Positions 16,686 through 26,604 are shown, counted from the first letter of the stretch. The stretch is DNA of 64,000 nucleotides from an uncultured Bacteroidales bacterium (GCA_902779125.1 CACZAC010000006.1:1-64000), one strand, 5' to 3'. Translations and numbers: made by a program. Notes: a model not told the origin generated them from the letters alone.

Positions 16686-18569
16686 ATGAAGAAATTATTT
16701 TCTCTCCTCACGATTGCCCTGCTGACCATGTCGGCTTGGGCCGCTAGCTCTGTAACTATTGACTTCAGCACTCAGGGCTACACCAACGCACAGGATTTTG
16801 ATGGTCAGACCATCACTATCAATGGTGTATCGATGACCTTCAACGCTAATGGTGGCACTACCCCCAAGTATTACACCAGTGGTACAAGTATGCGTCTGTA
16901 CGCCAACAACACAATGACTGTTGCTGCCGAGAACAACATCACCTCGATTGAGTTCACCTTCTCACAGGGTGGTTGGGCTAATAACAGTGCTAACAGCGGC
17001 ACCTATGCAGACGGTGTTTGGGGTGGCGAAGCCACAAACATCATCTTCACCAACAATACCGGTTCTCAGGTGCGCATCCAGAAGATGGTTGTTACCTTCG
17101 ACGGTGAGACCCCTGGTCCTGGTCCTGATCCCGATCCCGAGAGCAACGTATTTGCTCCTGTAACCAACGTGAATGACCTTGCCGCTGGCGACAAGATTAT
17201 CCTCGTGGGCTTCAAGGATGACGCTGCTTTCGCTATGGGCGATAGCCGTGGCAACAACTTTGGCGGTGTTGATGTAACCATTACCGATGGCAAGATTGTC
17301 ACCGATCTCGCTAACGTCATCACCCTTGAGGCTGCTGACGCAAACTGGAACCTCAAGACTGCTCAAGGCTACCTCTATGCAGCCAGCAGCACTAGCAACC
17401 AGATGAAGCTCGAAACCCCCGTTGACACTCTTGGCAACGCTAACGCTGCTATCACCATCGATGGCGACAGCGCTATCATCGTGTTCCAGGGCACCAACGA
17501 GCGCAACGTCGTTCGTTTCAACAGCACAAACAACCCCGTGCTGTTCTCTTGCTATGGTGCTACCAACAACCAGAAGCCTGTTTATATCTACAAGGCTACC
17601 GGTGAGATTATTGATATCACCGAGGTTGCTAAGCCCGTATTCGATCCTAGTGGCAGAGCATTCGTTGGCAGCCAGGAAGTTGCCATCACCTGCGCTACCG
17701 AGGGTGCTACCATTTACTACGCACTCAACGATGGCGAGTATGAGGTTTACGAAGCTCCTTTCACCGTGACCGAGACAACTACCGTTAAGGCTTATGCTGA
17801 ACTCAACGGCACTCAGAGCGAAGTGGCTACTGCTACCTACACCAAGCGCGTTGAGGTAGCTACCCTGGCCGAGGCTAACAACCTGGAGAACAAGAAGGAC
17901 TTTGTATTCTACGGCAACGTAGTTGTTGTTTACCAGAATGGTAGCAACCTGTGGGTTAAGGATGATAGTGGCTATGGCCTGATCTACGGCAGCCAGGTTC
18001 CCGAGTTCGCCGAAGGTACCGTTCTCAATGAGGAATGGGAAGCCCAGCACTATCTGTTCCGTGGCACTATCCACGAGTACCAGTATCCCTACAACGTGAC
18101 TGCAAGCGAAGAGCCCCTGCAGACCATCGAGGCTAACGAGTACACCGAGGCTCAGCTGACCACCGACAACATCAACGAGCGCGTGATTGTTAAGGGCCTG
18201 ACCCTGACCACTGCTGAGGATCCCAAGTATCTCTACACCGCTAACGGTATGGCTATCTACAACCAGTTCGGCATCACCTATCCCACCATCGAGGAGGGTA
18301 AGACCTATGATGTTGAGGGTATGGTAAGCTACTACAACAATGCCGTACAGATTATGCCCATCGCTGTTACCGAGGCTCAGGGTACTGATGTTATCCGTGG
18401 CGACGTTGACGGTGACGGTGTGGTAGCTATCGCTGACGTTACTGCACTCATCGACATCTTGGTCGGTGGTGGTGAAGTTTCTGCAGCTGCTGACTGTAAC
18501 CTGGATGGTGAGACAAGCATCTCTGATGTTACTGTACTCATCGACTACTTGGTAAGTGGCCAGTGGTAA
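16686..18569 (+). CDS. Secreted protein with chitobiase-type and dockerin-like domains
   Basis: This 627-residue protein has a signal peptide (MKKLFSLLTIALLTMSAWAA). A Pro/Asp linker (GPGPDPDPE, about residue 145) follows an N-terminal sandwich domain. Residues about 318-392 look like a chitobiase/hexosaminidase C-terminal-type module (VFDPSGRAF...YTKR). A central OB-like region follows. The C-terminus holds two dockerin-like calcium loops, DVDGDGVVAIADVTALID and CNLDGETSISDVTVLIDY. Codon use is biased to GCT and GTT unlike its neighbours, which may mean high expression. There is no catalytic motif; a surface or binding role is likely. Confidence 0.8.
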   Translation: MKKLFSLLTIALLTMSAWAASSVTIDFSTQGYTNAQDFDGQTITINGVSMTFNANGGTTPKYYTSGTSMRLYANNTMTVAAENNITSIEFTFSQGGWANNSANSGTYADGVWGGEATNIIFTNNTGSQVRIQKMVVTFDGETPGPGPDPDPESNVFAPVTNVNDLAAGDKIILVGFKDDAAFAMGDSRGNNFGGVDVTITDGKIVTDLANVITLEAADANWNLKTAQGYLYAASSTSNQMKLETPVDTLGNANAAITIDGDSAIIVFQGTNERNVVRFNSTNNPVLFSCYGATNNQKPVYIYKATGEIIDITEVAKPVFDPSGRAFVGSQEVAITCATEGATIYYALNDGEYEVYEAPFTVTETTTVKAYAELNGTQSEVATATYTKRVEVATLAEANNLENKKDFVFYGNVVVVYQNGSNLWVKDDSGYGLIYGSQVPEFAEGTVLNEEWEAQHYLFRGTIHEYQYPYNVTASEEPLQTIEANEYTEAQLTTDNINERVIVKGLTLTTAEDPKYLYTANGMAIYNQFGITYPTIEEGKTYDVEGMVSYYNNAVQIMPIAVTEAQGTDVIRGDVDGDGVVAIADVTALIDILVGGGEVSAAADCNLDGETSISDVTVLIDYLVSGQW

Positions 18570-18616
18570 TCACAAGTGTTCGCACTGAACTGCTGTTCGG
18601 TGTTCACTTCATGACA

Positions 18617-18650
18617 AAAACATCCGCCCCCTTTCGGGAGCGGATGTTTT
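18617..18650. terminator. Bidirectional terminator between convergent genes
   Basis: AAAACATCCGC pairs with GCGGATGTTTT around a CCCC/TTTC/GGGA core. The A and T runs on both sides let it serve the plus-strand dockerin gene and the minus-strand rnhB. Confidence 0.85.
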
Positions 18651-18706
18651 CTTGTCTTTATAGCATCATCAGAACATGTTTTGTCCCTGACTGAGCAGTA
18701 ATGATG

Positions 18707-19309
18707 TCACAGATTGTCGAATAGCGTGGGCTGAGGCAGCAGCTGGAACGTGTGGCGATGATAAGGTGTAGCCCCATACTGTGCGATAGCGGCACGGTGG
18801 TCGGGTGTGGGATATCCCTTGTTGCGCGCCCAACCATACTGCGGAAATTCGGCATCAAGTTGACACATCAACTCGTCACGATGGGTCTTGGCAAGAATCG
18901 AGGCAGCAGCGATGCTGAGCATTTTGCCGTCACCCTTGACGATGGTGGTGTGGGGAATATCATGATACGGGAAAAAGCGGTTACCATCAACCAGAATGCC
19001 CTCGGGACGCACAGTGAGCTGGTCCAGGGCACGGTGCATCGCCGTGATGCTGGCACGCAGGATGTTGATGCGGTCAATCTCCTGTGGCGACACCATGGCA
19101 ACGGCCCACGCCACTGCCTCGCGCTCGATAATGGGGCGCAATTGTTCACGCTGGCGCTCGGTCAGCTGTTTGCTGTCGTTAATCAGGTCATCATGGAAAT
19201 CGGGCGGCAAAATCACGGCAGCTGCCGTCACTGGGCCCGCCAGACACCCTCGACCGGCCTCGTCACAGCCAGCCTCGATGCGACCCGCTATTAAAAATGC
19301 CTGCAGCAC
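18707..19309 (-). CDS. rnhB: Ribonuclease HII
   Basis: This 200-residue enzyme cuts the RNA strand of RNA-DNA hybrids and single ribonucleotides in DNA. Catalytic acidic residues are visible: Asp-Glu in [11 protein letters not shown] (16-17), Asp in ILVDGN and Asp in THRDEL. The start is GTG at 19309. No closer ATG exists, and this start gives the usual 15 residues before the GCDEAGRG box. It lies 48 bp downstream of the polyprenyl synthase gene on the same strand, so the two are probably one transcript. Confidence 0.93.
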   Translation of the reverse strand: MLQAFLIAGRIEAGCDEAGRGCLAGPVTAAAVILPPDFHDDLINDSKQLTERQREQLRPIIEREAVAWAVAMVSPQEIDRINILRASITAMHRALDQLTVRPEGILVDGNRFFPYHDIPHTTIVKGDGKMLSIAAASILAKTHRDELMCQLDAEFPQYGWARNKGYPTPDHRAAIAQYGATPYHRHTFQLLPQPTLFDNL

Positions 19310-19357
19310 TTTGATCAGTAATTTGAAATTGGTGAAGAGGAACCGTGCTGAAAAAGC

Positions 19358-20335
19358 CTAAAGCTTCCGCTCGATGACGTAGTCAAAAATCTCCCTGAAC
19401 TGGTCCACGGTATCATCAGGCTGATAGGGTGACAGGATGGTCGTCGCATCGTCACGCAAGCGGCGCATCGTCTCATAGGCATACTCGATGCCTCCTGCGC
19501 GCTTAGCATAGTCGATGAGCAAGTCGATATCCTCGCTCGAGAGCGTCTCCTTGTTCACTATGGCCAGCATGGCGTCCCGTTCGGGCATATCATCACGACG
19601 CAGGGCATAAATCAGCGGCAAAGTCACCTTGCCTTCACGCAGGTCATTGCCCGTGGGCTTGCCGATAATGGGATCGTTGTAATAGTCAAATGTGTCGTCC
19701 TTGATTTGGAAGCAGATTCCCAGCAAACGGGCGTAGCGACGCAACTCGTCGATGACCGTCTGGGGGGCATTATTGGCATAACCGCCCACAACCGCACAGC
19801 ACTCAAACAGCGATGCCGTCTTGGCGCGGATAATGTCCATATAGGTTGCCTCGTCGATGTTGTGGTTGCGGGCAATGTCCACCTGGTCTATCTCGCCGAG
19901 AGACAGGTCACGTCCCATATCGGCAAGGGCGCTCAGGATGCGTCCGTCACCGGTAGCCACACCACAGCGCAAGGCTCCGGTAACAAAGAAGTCGCCCACC
20001 AGTACAGCCACATGATTGCTCCACACATTGTTGATGGTGGGCAGACCACGGCGCTCGGTGGCTTCATCGATAACGTCGTCATGGATAAGGGATGCGTTAT
20101 GGAGCATCTCGAGAGCTGCTGCACCCTGCAGGGCTTTCTCATTGATGCCGCCAAAGAACTTGGCACTCAACAGCGTGATAATGGGTCGCAACATCTTGCC
20201 CTTGCTCTTGAGATAGGCGGTCACGATGCTGTTAGTGAGTTCGCTGTTGCTCGTCAATGTTGTGGCGATGATATTATTGAGCGCGTCCAGTTCGGGACTC
20301 AACTGTTCTTGTATATATTTCAACGATTTTGCCAT
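19358..20335 (-). CDS. ispB: Trans-polyprenyl diphosphate synthase
   Basis: This 325-residue enzyme extends farnesyl diphosphate with isopentenyl units to make the side chain of menaquinone. The two aspartate-rich motifs are present: DDVIDEATERRG (86-90) and DDTFDYYNDP (around 210). KGKMLRPIIT matches the family N-terminus. Chain length cannot be read from sequence by eye. I start at ATG 20335. A TTG three codons upstream lies inside the -7 box (TATCTTTGC) and is unlikely to be a start, which makes the mRNA nearly leaderless. Confidence 0.9.
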   Translation of the reverse strand: MAKSLKYIQEQLSPELDALNNIIATTLTSNSELTNSIVTAYLKSKGKMLRPIITLLSAKFFGGINEKALQGAAALEMLHNASLIHDDVIDEATERRGLPTINNVWSNHVAVLVGDFFVTGALRCGVATGDGRILSALADMGRDLSLGEIDQVDIARNHNIDEATYMDIIRAKTASLFECCAVVGGYANNAPQTVIDELRRYARLLGICFQIKDDTFDYYNDPIIGKPTGNDLREGKVTLPLIYALRRDDMPERDAMLAIVNKETLSSEDIDLLIDYAKRAGGIEYAYETMRRLRDDATTILSPYQPDDTVDQFREIFDYVIERKL

Positions 20336-20340
20336 AGCCT

Positions 20341-20349
20341 GCAAAGATA
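20341..20349 (-). promoter_or_regulatory. -7 promoter element five bases from the ispB start
   Basis: On the minus strand TATCTTTGC is followed by AGGCT and then the ATG. No TTG is seen at -33. The geometry implies a leaderless or nearly leaderless mRNA. Confidence 0.6.
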
Positions 20350-20464
20350 ATAATAATTCCCGATAGAGCCACCATTTTTAAGAGTAAAAATTGAATTGAC
20401 GTCCAGAATGGAGCCAGAACAAGACAAAAAGCCCCAACAGGGGAAAACTTAAAAAACTGAAAAC

Positions 20465-20495
20465 TTGAATCTCAAAGAAAAAAACACTACCTTTA
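20465..20495 (+). promoter_or_regulatory. Promoter of polA
   Basis: TTG, 20 nt, then TACCTTTA, ending 23 bp before the polA ATG. Confidence 0.7.
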
Positions 20496-20518
20496 TGGCC
20501 TAAAACAATCGCTACATT

Positions 20519-23365
20519 ATGGAACCTACCAAAAAACTGCTGCTCCTTGACGCCTATGCGCTCATTTTCAGGGCTTTTTATGCCATGATTCGCAGCCCGC
20601 GTGTCACCTCTACCGGCATCGACACATCGGCCATTTTCGGCTTTGTCAACACGTTGCAAGACCTGCTCAAGCGTGAGCAGCCTTCACACATCGCCGTGTG
20701 CTTTGACCCTCCTGGAGGCAAAACCTTCAGGCACGAGAGTTACGAGCCCTACAAGGCCAATCGCGAGAAGACGCCCGAGGGCATCCTCGTTGCCGTGCCG
20801 TATATCAAACGTATCCTCCAGGCCTACCGCATACCCATCTTTGAAATCGAGGGCTACGAGGCCGATGATGTCATCGGCACCCTCTCCCATGAGGCAGAGC
20901 AACAAGGTTTCTTTACTTATATGGTCACTGCCGATAAGGACTTCGGCCAGCTGGTGACTCCAAACATCAAAATCTTCAATCCCGGCAAGAATGAGATTCT
21001 GGGAGTGGACGAGATTAATGCCAAATACGGCATACAATCCCCCAAACAGCTTATCGATATTCTGGGACTGATGGGAGATACTGCCGATAACATTCCCGGT
21101 TGCCCCGGCGTGGGACCCAAAACCGCCGAGAAACTCATCCAGCAGTTCGGCTCCATCGAAAACCTGCTGGAACACACCGACGAACTCAAGGGCGCCCTGC
21201 AACAGAAGGTCGTGGAAAACGCCGACCAGATACGTATGTCAAAATGGCTGGCGACCATCATCACCGATGTGCCTGTCGCACTCGATGCCGATGCGCTGCG
21301 CCGTGAGCCAGCCGATTTGGACACGCTGCGCACGGTATTCAATGAACTGGAATTCCGCACACTCACCCAACGTCTCATCGACGGCGGCGATGCCAATGCC
21401 GGATTGGAAGGTTCCAGCCATGTACCAACAAGCCCGGTTAATCCAGTCAAACCAGTCAGCCCAGCAAGTCCTGCAAGCGCCCCATCTGCTGCCCCACGCC
21501 AGCAATTGTCGCTCTTTGACCTCGACAATCCCGAACCGCCAGAAACTGCCGACAACGCTACGCCCAGTCACAAGACACTCAGCGATGTGCCCCACAACTA
21601 TCGCCTCGTCACCTCACCCATCGAGGCAGCAACACTGGTGAGCGAGATGCTGGGGCTAGAACGCGTCGCCGTGAGCCTTTTGGGCACGGGTAGCAGTGCC
21701 ATGCAGCTAAGCATCCTGGGCATCGCATTGTGCGGAAAAGTTCACGAGGCGACATTCGTCCAGTGCAACGGCAAGAGCGATATGCTCAAGGCCATGGCAC
21801 CGCTGTTCTCGGGCAAGACATGTATCGTGGGCAGCGACATCAAGCGCACCATGGTTGCCCTGGACCGTCACAGCGTTCCATTCACGGCTCCCTACTATGA
21901 TACCGCTGTTGCCCACTACCTGCTGCAACCCGAACGCGGGCATTCTACTGCCGAAATGGCCTACGAACTGCTGCATTACACCGCCATTACCCCCGAGAGC
22001 CTCTTGGGTCCCAAGGGCCGCAACCAGCTCAAACCGCAACAAGTGGCACCCGAGGCGCTGTCAAGATGGGCATGTGAGGCTGCCGATCTGACCCTGCAAC
22101 TGCCCGATGTGCTTAACAGCCAGTTGAAGCAGCAAGGATTGGAAAAACTGCTCAACGACATCGAGTTACCCTTGATTAGAGTATTGGCTAGCATGGAACT
22201 GGCAGGTGCTCGCATCGACGTGAACGCGCTTAAGGAATATTCCGTAGCCCTGACCGAACAGATGAACCGTCTGGAAGCGGAGTGCCATCAGTTGGCAGGC
22301 GTGCCTTTTAACACAGCGTCACCGGCCCAAGTGGGTGAAGTCCTTTTCGACCACCTGAAAATCGACCCCAAGGCCAAGAAGACCAAGACAGGACAATACA
22401 GCACGACCGAGGATATCCTGCTCAAGCTGCGGGATCGTCATCCGCTCGTTGACAAAATCCTGGAACTGAGAGGCATACGCAAACTGCTGTCCACTTATGT
22501 CAACGCTTTGCCAGCCCTCATCAACCCCAGCACCGGGCGCATCCACACGACCTATAACCAAACAGTCACAGCCACAGGGCGACTGTCCTCGACCAATCCC
22601 AACCTGCAGAACATCCCCGTGCGCAGCGATGACGGCAAAGAAATTAGGCGAGCCTTCATCCCTGCCGAGGGCAACGTGTTCTTCAGCGCCGACTATTCAC
22701 AGATTGAGTTGCGTCTTGTCGCCGATTTGAGCCATGACAAGACCATGCTGGACGCCTTTGCCCATGGCCACGATATCCACGCCATCACTGCTGCGCGCAT
22801 TTACCACAAGCCACTGGAACAGGTCACCAGCGATGAGCGCCGCAAAGCCAAGACCGCCAACTTCGGCATCTTGTACGGCATCAGCGCCTTCGGGCTTGCC
22901 CAGCGCCTCAACATACCGCGCGAGGAGGCCAAGATGCTTATCGACGGTTACTATACCACCTTCCCGCAGGTGCGCGACTACATTGACCGCAGCATTGCTC
23001 AAGCGCGCGAGAAAGGCTATGTCACGACCCTCTACGGTCGCCGACGCATGCTGCCCGACATCAACTCCCGCAATGCCGTGGTGAGAGGCTTCAGCGAACG
23101 CAATGCCATCAACGCCCCCATTCAGGGCACCGCTGCCGACGTCATCAAACTGGCCATGGTACGCATCTACCAGCGCTTCATGCAGGAAGGCATCCAGTCC
23201 AGGATGATTCTGCAAGTGCATGATGAACTCAACTTTGACGTCATCCCCAGCGAACTCGAACATGTGCAGCGCATCGTCATCGAGGAGATGGAAGGCGTTT
23301 ACAAGGGCCAAGTGAAACTCACGGCCAGCCACGGTGCCGCCAGCAACTGGCTCGACGCCCACTAA
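20519..23365 (+). CDS. polA: DNA polymerase I with vestigial proofreading domain
   Basis: This 948-residue enzyme fills gaps and removes RNA primers. Residues 1-290 are the 5' nuclease (LLDAYALIFRAFYAM, helix-hairpin-helix GCPGVGPKTAEKLI). A Pro/Ser-rich linker spans about 305-350. The polymerase domain keeps motif A (DYSQIELRLVA), motif B (RRKAKTANFGILYGI) and motif C (LQVHDELNFDV). In the 3'-5' exonuclease region the catalytic acids are missing: the DxE site reads AVSL, the NxxxD site reads GSDIKRT, and the YxxxD site reads WACEA. Proofreading is therefore predicted to be absent. Confidence 0.95.
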   Translation: MEPTKKLLLLDAYALIFRAFYAMIRSPRVTSTGIDTSAIFGFVNTLQDLLKREQPSHIAVCFDPPGGKTFRHESYEPYKANREKTPEGILVAVPYIKRILQAYRIPIFEIEGYEADDVIGTLSHEAEQQGFFTYMVTADKDFGQLVTPNIKIFNPGKNEILGVDEINAKYGIQSPKQLIDILGLMGDTADNIPGCPGVGPKTAEKLIQQFGSIENLLEHTDELKGALQQKVVENADQIRMSKWLATIITDVPVALDADALRREPADLDTLRTVFNELEFRTLTQRLIDGGDANAGLEGSSHVPTSPVNPVKPVSPASPASAPSAAPRQQLSLFDLDNPEPPETADNATPSHKTLSDVPHNYRLVTSPIEAATLVSEMLGLERVAVSLLGTGSSAMQLSILGIALCGKVHEATFVQCNGKSDMLKAMAPLFSGKTCIVGSDIKRTMVALDRHSVPFTAPYYDTAVAHYLLQPERGHSTAEMAYELLHYTAITPESLLGPKGRNQLKPQQVAPEALSRWACEAADLTLQLPDVLNSQLKQQGLEKLLNDIELPLIRVLASMELAGARIDVNALKEYSVALTEQMNRLEAECHQLAGVPFNTASPAQVGEVLFDHLKIDPKAKKTKTGQYSTTEDILLKLRDRHPLVDKILELRGIRKLLSTYVNALPALINPSTGRIHTTYNQTVTATGRLSSTNPNLQNIPVRSDDGKEIRRAFIPAEGNVFFSADYSQIELRLVADLSHDKTMLDAFAHGHDIHAITAARIYHKPLEQVTSDERRKAKTANFGILYGISAFGLAQRLNIPREEAKMLIDGYYTTFPQVRDYIDRSIAQAREKGYVTTLYGRRRMLPDINSRNAVVRGFSERNAINAPIQGTAADVIKLAMVRIYQRFMQEGIQSRMILQVHDELNFDVIPSELEHVQRIVIEEMEGVYKGQVKLTASHGAASNWLDAH

Positions 23366-23382
23366 AGAAAATTGGCGAAATA

Positions 23383-23415
23383 TTGCTCAGTTTTAAAAAA
23401 AAGCAGTACCTTTGC
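23383..23415 (+). promoter_or_regulatory. Promoter of tRNA-Pro
   Basis: TTG, 21 nt, then TACCTTTGC, ending 17 bp before the tRNA. Confidence 0.7.
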
Positions 23416-23432
23416 ACCGCTCAAACGAGCTT

Positions 23433-23506
23433 CGGGGTGTAGCACAGTTGGTTAGCGCGCCACGTTCGGGACGTGGAGGCCGGAAGTTCGAGTCTTCTCA
23501 CCCCGA
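23433..23506 (+). tRNA. tRNA-Pro (anticodon CGG)
   Basis: The acceptor stem is CGGGGTG/CACCCCG. The anticodon stem CCACG/CGTGG encloses the loop TTCGGGA, giving anticodon CGG. The T arm is GGAAG-TTCGAGT-CTTCT. The discriminator base is A and no CCA is encoded. The D stem GCAC/GCGC has one mismatch. Confidence 0.93.
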
Positions 23507-23518
23507 CCCAAACACAAG

Positions 23519-23552
23519 GCTAATGCGGTCAATGCCGCATTAGTCTTTTTTG
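23519..23552 (+). terminator. tRNA-Pro terminator
   Basis: CTAATGCGG pairs with CCGCATTAG around TCAATG, followed by TCTTTTTT. Confidence 0.85.
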
Positions 23553-23617
23553 TACTATGACATCTGCTTGCCTTATGGAATATGGTGTGATTTTTACTGA
23601 ATTAAAGTTTAAAAAGG

Positions 23618-23647
23618 TTGAAGTTTTAAGATTATTACTATATTTGC
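23618..23647 (+). promoter_or_regulatory. Promoter of the M6 metalloprotease gene
   Basis: TTG, 18 nt, then TATATTTGC, about 60 bp before the ATG. Confidence 0.7.
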
Positions 23648-23706
23648 ACCGTTTTATTATAATTAGTGACTAATTAAACTACCAAAAACCAAAATTCAAG
23701 TTTCAA

Positions 23707-26604
23707 ATGAAAAGAATTTCTATGATTTTGATGCTACTGCTGAGTTGCGCATTAGCAGCAGTAGCAGTGCCCGCTAAACCCGGTTGGGTCACATTAAAGC
23801 AAAGTGATGGCACACTCCTGAGGGTACAAGCTGTAGGTAACGCCTTTAACCATGCCCTGCTCACCAGCGATGGCCTGATGGTTGCCTTGGGCGATGACGG
23901 TGACTATTACTACAAGTCCTCATTAACAGGTATGAGTACAGTGCTCGCCCATGAGCCCAGTCAGCGCTCAGCCAGTGAGAGAGCGTTTATCGTCTCCCAG
24001 CACAGCAACCTGACGATGACGCACAAGGAATTCAAGCCCATACAGGGGCGTCCGTTCTTTGGCGTTGGAGGCAGCAATGCCGACGCCGACGTACCATCGT
24101 TGGGAGCCCGCAAGGTGCCCATCATTCTTGTCGAATACCAAGACAAAAGATTCAATAACACCCGTGAGCAAATCATCCAAGCCATGCTGACGGGTAACAC
24201 GAGCGTTCAGCAGTATTTCAAGGACCAGTCCAATGGAAAGTATGACCCTGATTTTGAAGTCTTCGGTATCTACACTTTGAGCCAGAACCGCCAGTACTAC
24301 GGCGGCAACACTTCGGGCGGTGATGACAAGGGTTTGGGTTCGATGGTAACCGAGGCTTGCCAGATGGCTGCTGCCGACGGTGTGTCGTTTAATCGTTTTG
24401 ATACCAACAGCGATAACTATTGCGACGTGGTCATCGTCATTTACGCCGGTGTAGGCGAAGCTCAAGCCTCATACACCGTCCCCAGTGCCATCTGGCCTTG
24501 CAACTGGAATCTCCAGTCGGCCTCTTACTACGGCATGGGCGGTAACGGAGCCTTCCGTCCCAACGGCAGTAACGTCTATGTGAACAATTTTGCTGTGTTC
24601 AACGAGCTTCATGGCAGTAGCGATAACACAACCACTATCGATGGTATCGGTACTTTCTGCCACGAATTCGGCCACTGCCTGGGTCTGCCCGACTTCTATG
24701 ACACCAACTATGGCGGCCACTACGGCATGGGCTACTGGGACATCATGGACACCGGCTGCTATGCCAACGACACCTATACTCCCGTGGGCTATTCGGCCTA
24801 TGAGAAGAACTTTATGGGATGGATTGACTATGTCATTCCCAATCCTGGAACCCATTACACCTTGCCCATCTGGAACCAGAAAAATGAAGAGACCGACAAA
24901 GCATTGTTCCTCCAGAGCGACATTAATGGCAACGAGTACTTCATTATCGAGAACCGCAGGCAGCAGGGTTGGGACAGATATCTGCCTGGTCAGGGGCTAT
25001 TGATTCACCACATCACCTATAGTGCCGAACGCTGGTCGGGCAATACGCCCAACAACCAGAACATCCAGCTGGTCACCATCATGCCCGCCGACAACACCTT
25101 GTCGACCAATAACGAGAGCGGCGACACCTGGCCCCAGAATAACAAAACCGAGTTTACTGACAACTCGACACCCGCTGCCAAGCTCAACATGACCGCCAGC
25201 GGTAATATTACGGGTAATGCAGGTTATCTGGGTAAACCCGTGACCGAAATGGTCATCAATGGCGACGGAACAGCCAGCTTCTGGTACATGAAGGGGGCCA
25301 TCACCGACCCCACGATTCAGGTCTCGGCCGAAAACGTCAACTGCGGTGCTACACAAGTAAACACCAGTGTAACCAAGACGTTCACCGTTACCGGTTTGGC
25401 ATTGACGAACAATATCACCTTGACGCTTAATGATCCCAACGGCGTGTTCGCTGTTAATCCCGCGGTCATCAACAGCAGTAATGCCGCCAATGGTGTGACT
25501 GTGACGGTTACTTTCTCGCCGACGGCTGTGCAGAACTATACTGCAGAGTTGACCCTCGCCAGCAACGGTGCCGAAAATGTGACCGTTAACTTGACGGGAC
25601 AGGGCCTCATCGAAACTCACACTCCCGTGATGCAACCCGCTGTCGAGGAGTATATCAACCTGACCGAATTCCGCGCAGACTGGACCGACCAGACTCCTGC
25701 CGAAAATGTGACAAGCTATACCCTCGAGGTGAGGACCAAACCCGACGGGCCCATTCCCGTTGAGGGCGGAGTCTGCGATTTGACCGATGTTGAGGCTGTG
25801 ACTAACGATAACGGTACACTGCCCAACGTAGCCAGCACCGCTACCGACTACCTGCCTGACGGATGGAGTGCCGAGAATATTTTCTACGTCAACAGCGGCT
25901 TTGTCATCACGGGAGCCAGCTCCAGTTGGTGGAGCACCACCTATGGCGCTCTCGTTAGCCCGACACTTGACCTGACTGGCAACAACAAGGTGACCGTAGT
26001 GGCCAGGATTAAGTCCTATTATCCCTCCAGTTATGGTGTAGGCCAAGTCAGAATATCTACAGGCTCGGCTCAGAGTGATTTCACGCTTGGCTCATCGGAT
26101 GAAGACGACTTCCAGGAAATCACCGTTGTACTGAACTGCTCATCAAGCGACCGTGTGCGTGTTCAGGCTCGTGCCAACTACATCGCCATCGAGAGCGTGT
26201 ATATCTATGCTGGTGACATCACCACTGGAGCCAAGTTCAGCGCCAACGAAACAGGCGATGCCGCCTACCGTCTCATCACAGACATTACTGACAGATTCTA
26301 CACTGTGACTGGCCTTGAGGCCGAGGGCACCTATGTCTATAAGGTGAAAGCCCTGTATACTGACGGTACCGAGAGTGAATGGAGCAACCAACAGGAAGTG
26401 ACGCTGTTCCAGAACGGCCACGGCTTTGAATTGGGTGATGTGAACCACGATGGCACAATCTCTATTCTCGACGTGACCATCCTCATCGACTATCTGCTGG
26501 GTAATGCTGAGGTCTGCACCATCTGTGCCGACTTGAGTGGAGACAATTATATCTCCATTCTTGACGTGACAATGCTCTCTGACCAAATCTTGTCGGGTAA
26601 CTAA
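23707..26604 (+). CDS. Secreted M6-family metalloprotease with dockerin-like C-terminus
   Basis: This 965-residue protein has a signal peptide ending near AAVAVPAKP. The zinc site HEFGHCLGLPDFYD has His319, Glu320 and His323. With GYWDIMDTG downstream it matches the M6 (immune inhibitor A-like) peptidases. An Ig-like module (about 540-640; FTVTGLALTNNITLTLNDPN) closely resembles one in the 13562 protein. A second sandwich and a fibronectin-like module follow. Two dockerin-like loops close the protein (DVNHDGTISILDVTILID and DLSGDNYISILDVTML). It probably digests host or dietary protein outside the cell. Confidence 0.9.
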   Translation: MKRISMILMLLLSCALAAVAVPAKPGWVTLKQSDGTLLRVQAVGNAFNHALLTSDGLMVALGDDGDYYYKSSLTGMSTVLAHEPSQRSASERAFIVSQHSNLTMTHKEFKPIQGRPFFGVGGSNADADVPSLGARKVPIILVEYQDKRFNNTREQIIQAMLTGNTSVQQYFKDQSNGKYDPDFEVFGIYTLSQNRQYYGGNTSGGDDKGLGSMVTEACQMAAADGVSFNRFDTNSDNYCDVVIVIYAGVGEAQASYTVPSAIWPCNWNLQSASYYGMGGNGAFRPNGSNVYVNNFAVFNELHGSSDNTTTIDGIGTFCHEFGHCLGLPDFYDTNYGGHYGMGYWDIMDTGCYANDTYTPVGYSAYEKNFMGWIDYVIPNPGTHYTLPIWNQKNEETDKALFLQSDINGNEYFIIENRRQQGWDRYLPGQGLLIHHITYSAERWSGNTPNNQNIQLVTIMPADNTLSTNNESGDTWPQNNKTEFTDNSTPAAKLNMTASGNITGNAGYLGKPVTEMVINGDGTASFWYMKGAITDPTIQVSAENVNCGATQVNTSVTKTFTVTGLALTNNITLTLNDPNGVFAVNPAVINSSNAANGVTVTVTFSPTAVQNYTAELTLASNGAENVTVNLTGQGLIETHTPVMQPAVEEYINLTEFRADWTDQTPAENVTSYTLEVRTKPDGPIPVEGGVCDLTDVEAVTNDNGTLPNVASTATDYLPDGWSAENIFYVNSGFVITGASSSWWSTTYGALVSPTLDLTGNNKVTVVARIKSYYPSSYGVGQVRISTGSAQSDFTLGSSDEDDFQEITVVLNCSSSDRVRVQARANYIAIESVYIYAGDITTGAKFSANETGDAAYRLITDITDRFYTVTGLEAEGTYVYKVKALYTDGTESEWSNQQEVTLFQNGHGFELGDVNHDGTISILDVTILIDYLLGNAEVCTICADLSGDNYISILDVTMLSDQILSGN

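Larger units (their letters stand above)
23366..23706 (+). other. 341-bp region with tRNA, two promoters and a terminator
   Basis: Between polA and the M6 protease gene lie, in order, a tRNA promoter, tRNA-Pro, its terminator and the protease promoter. Nothing else was seen. Confidence 0.8.

Noticed and set aside
23433..23552. tRNA-Pro as an integration site of a mobile element
   Set aside because: No integrase gene and no second copy of the tRNA 3' end downstream.
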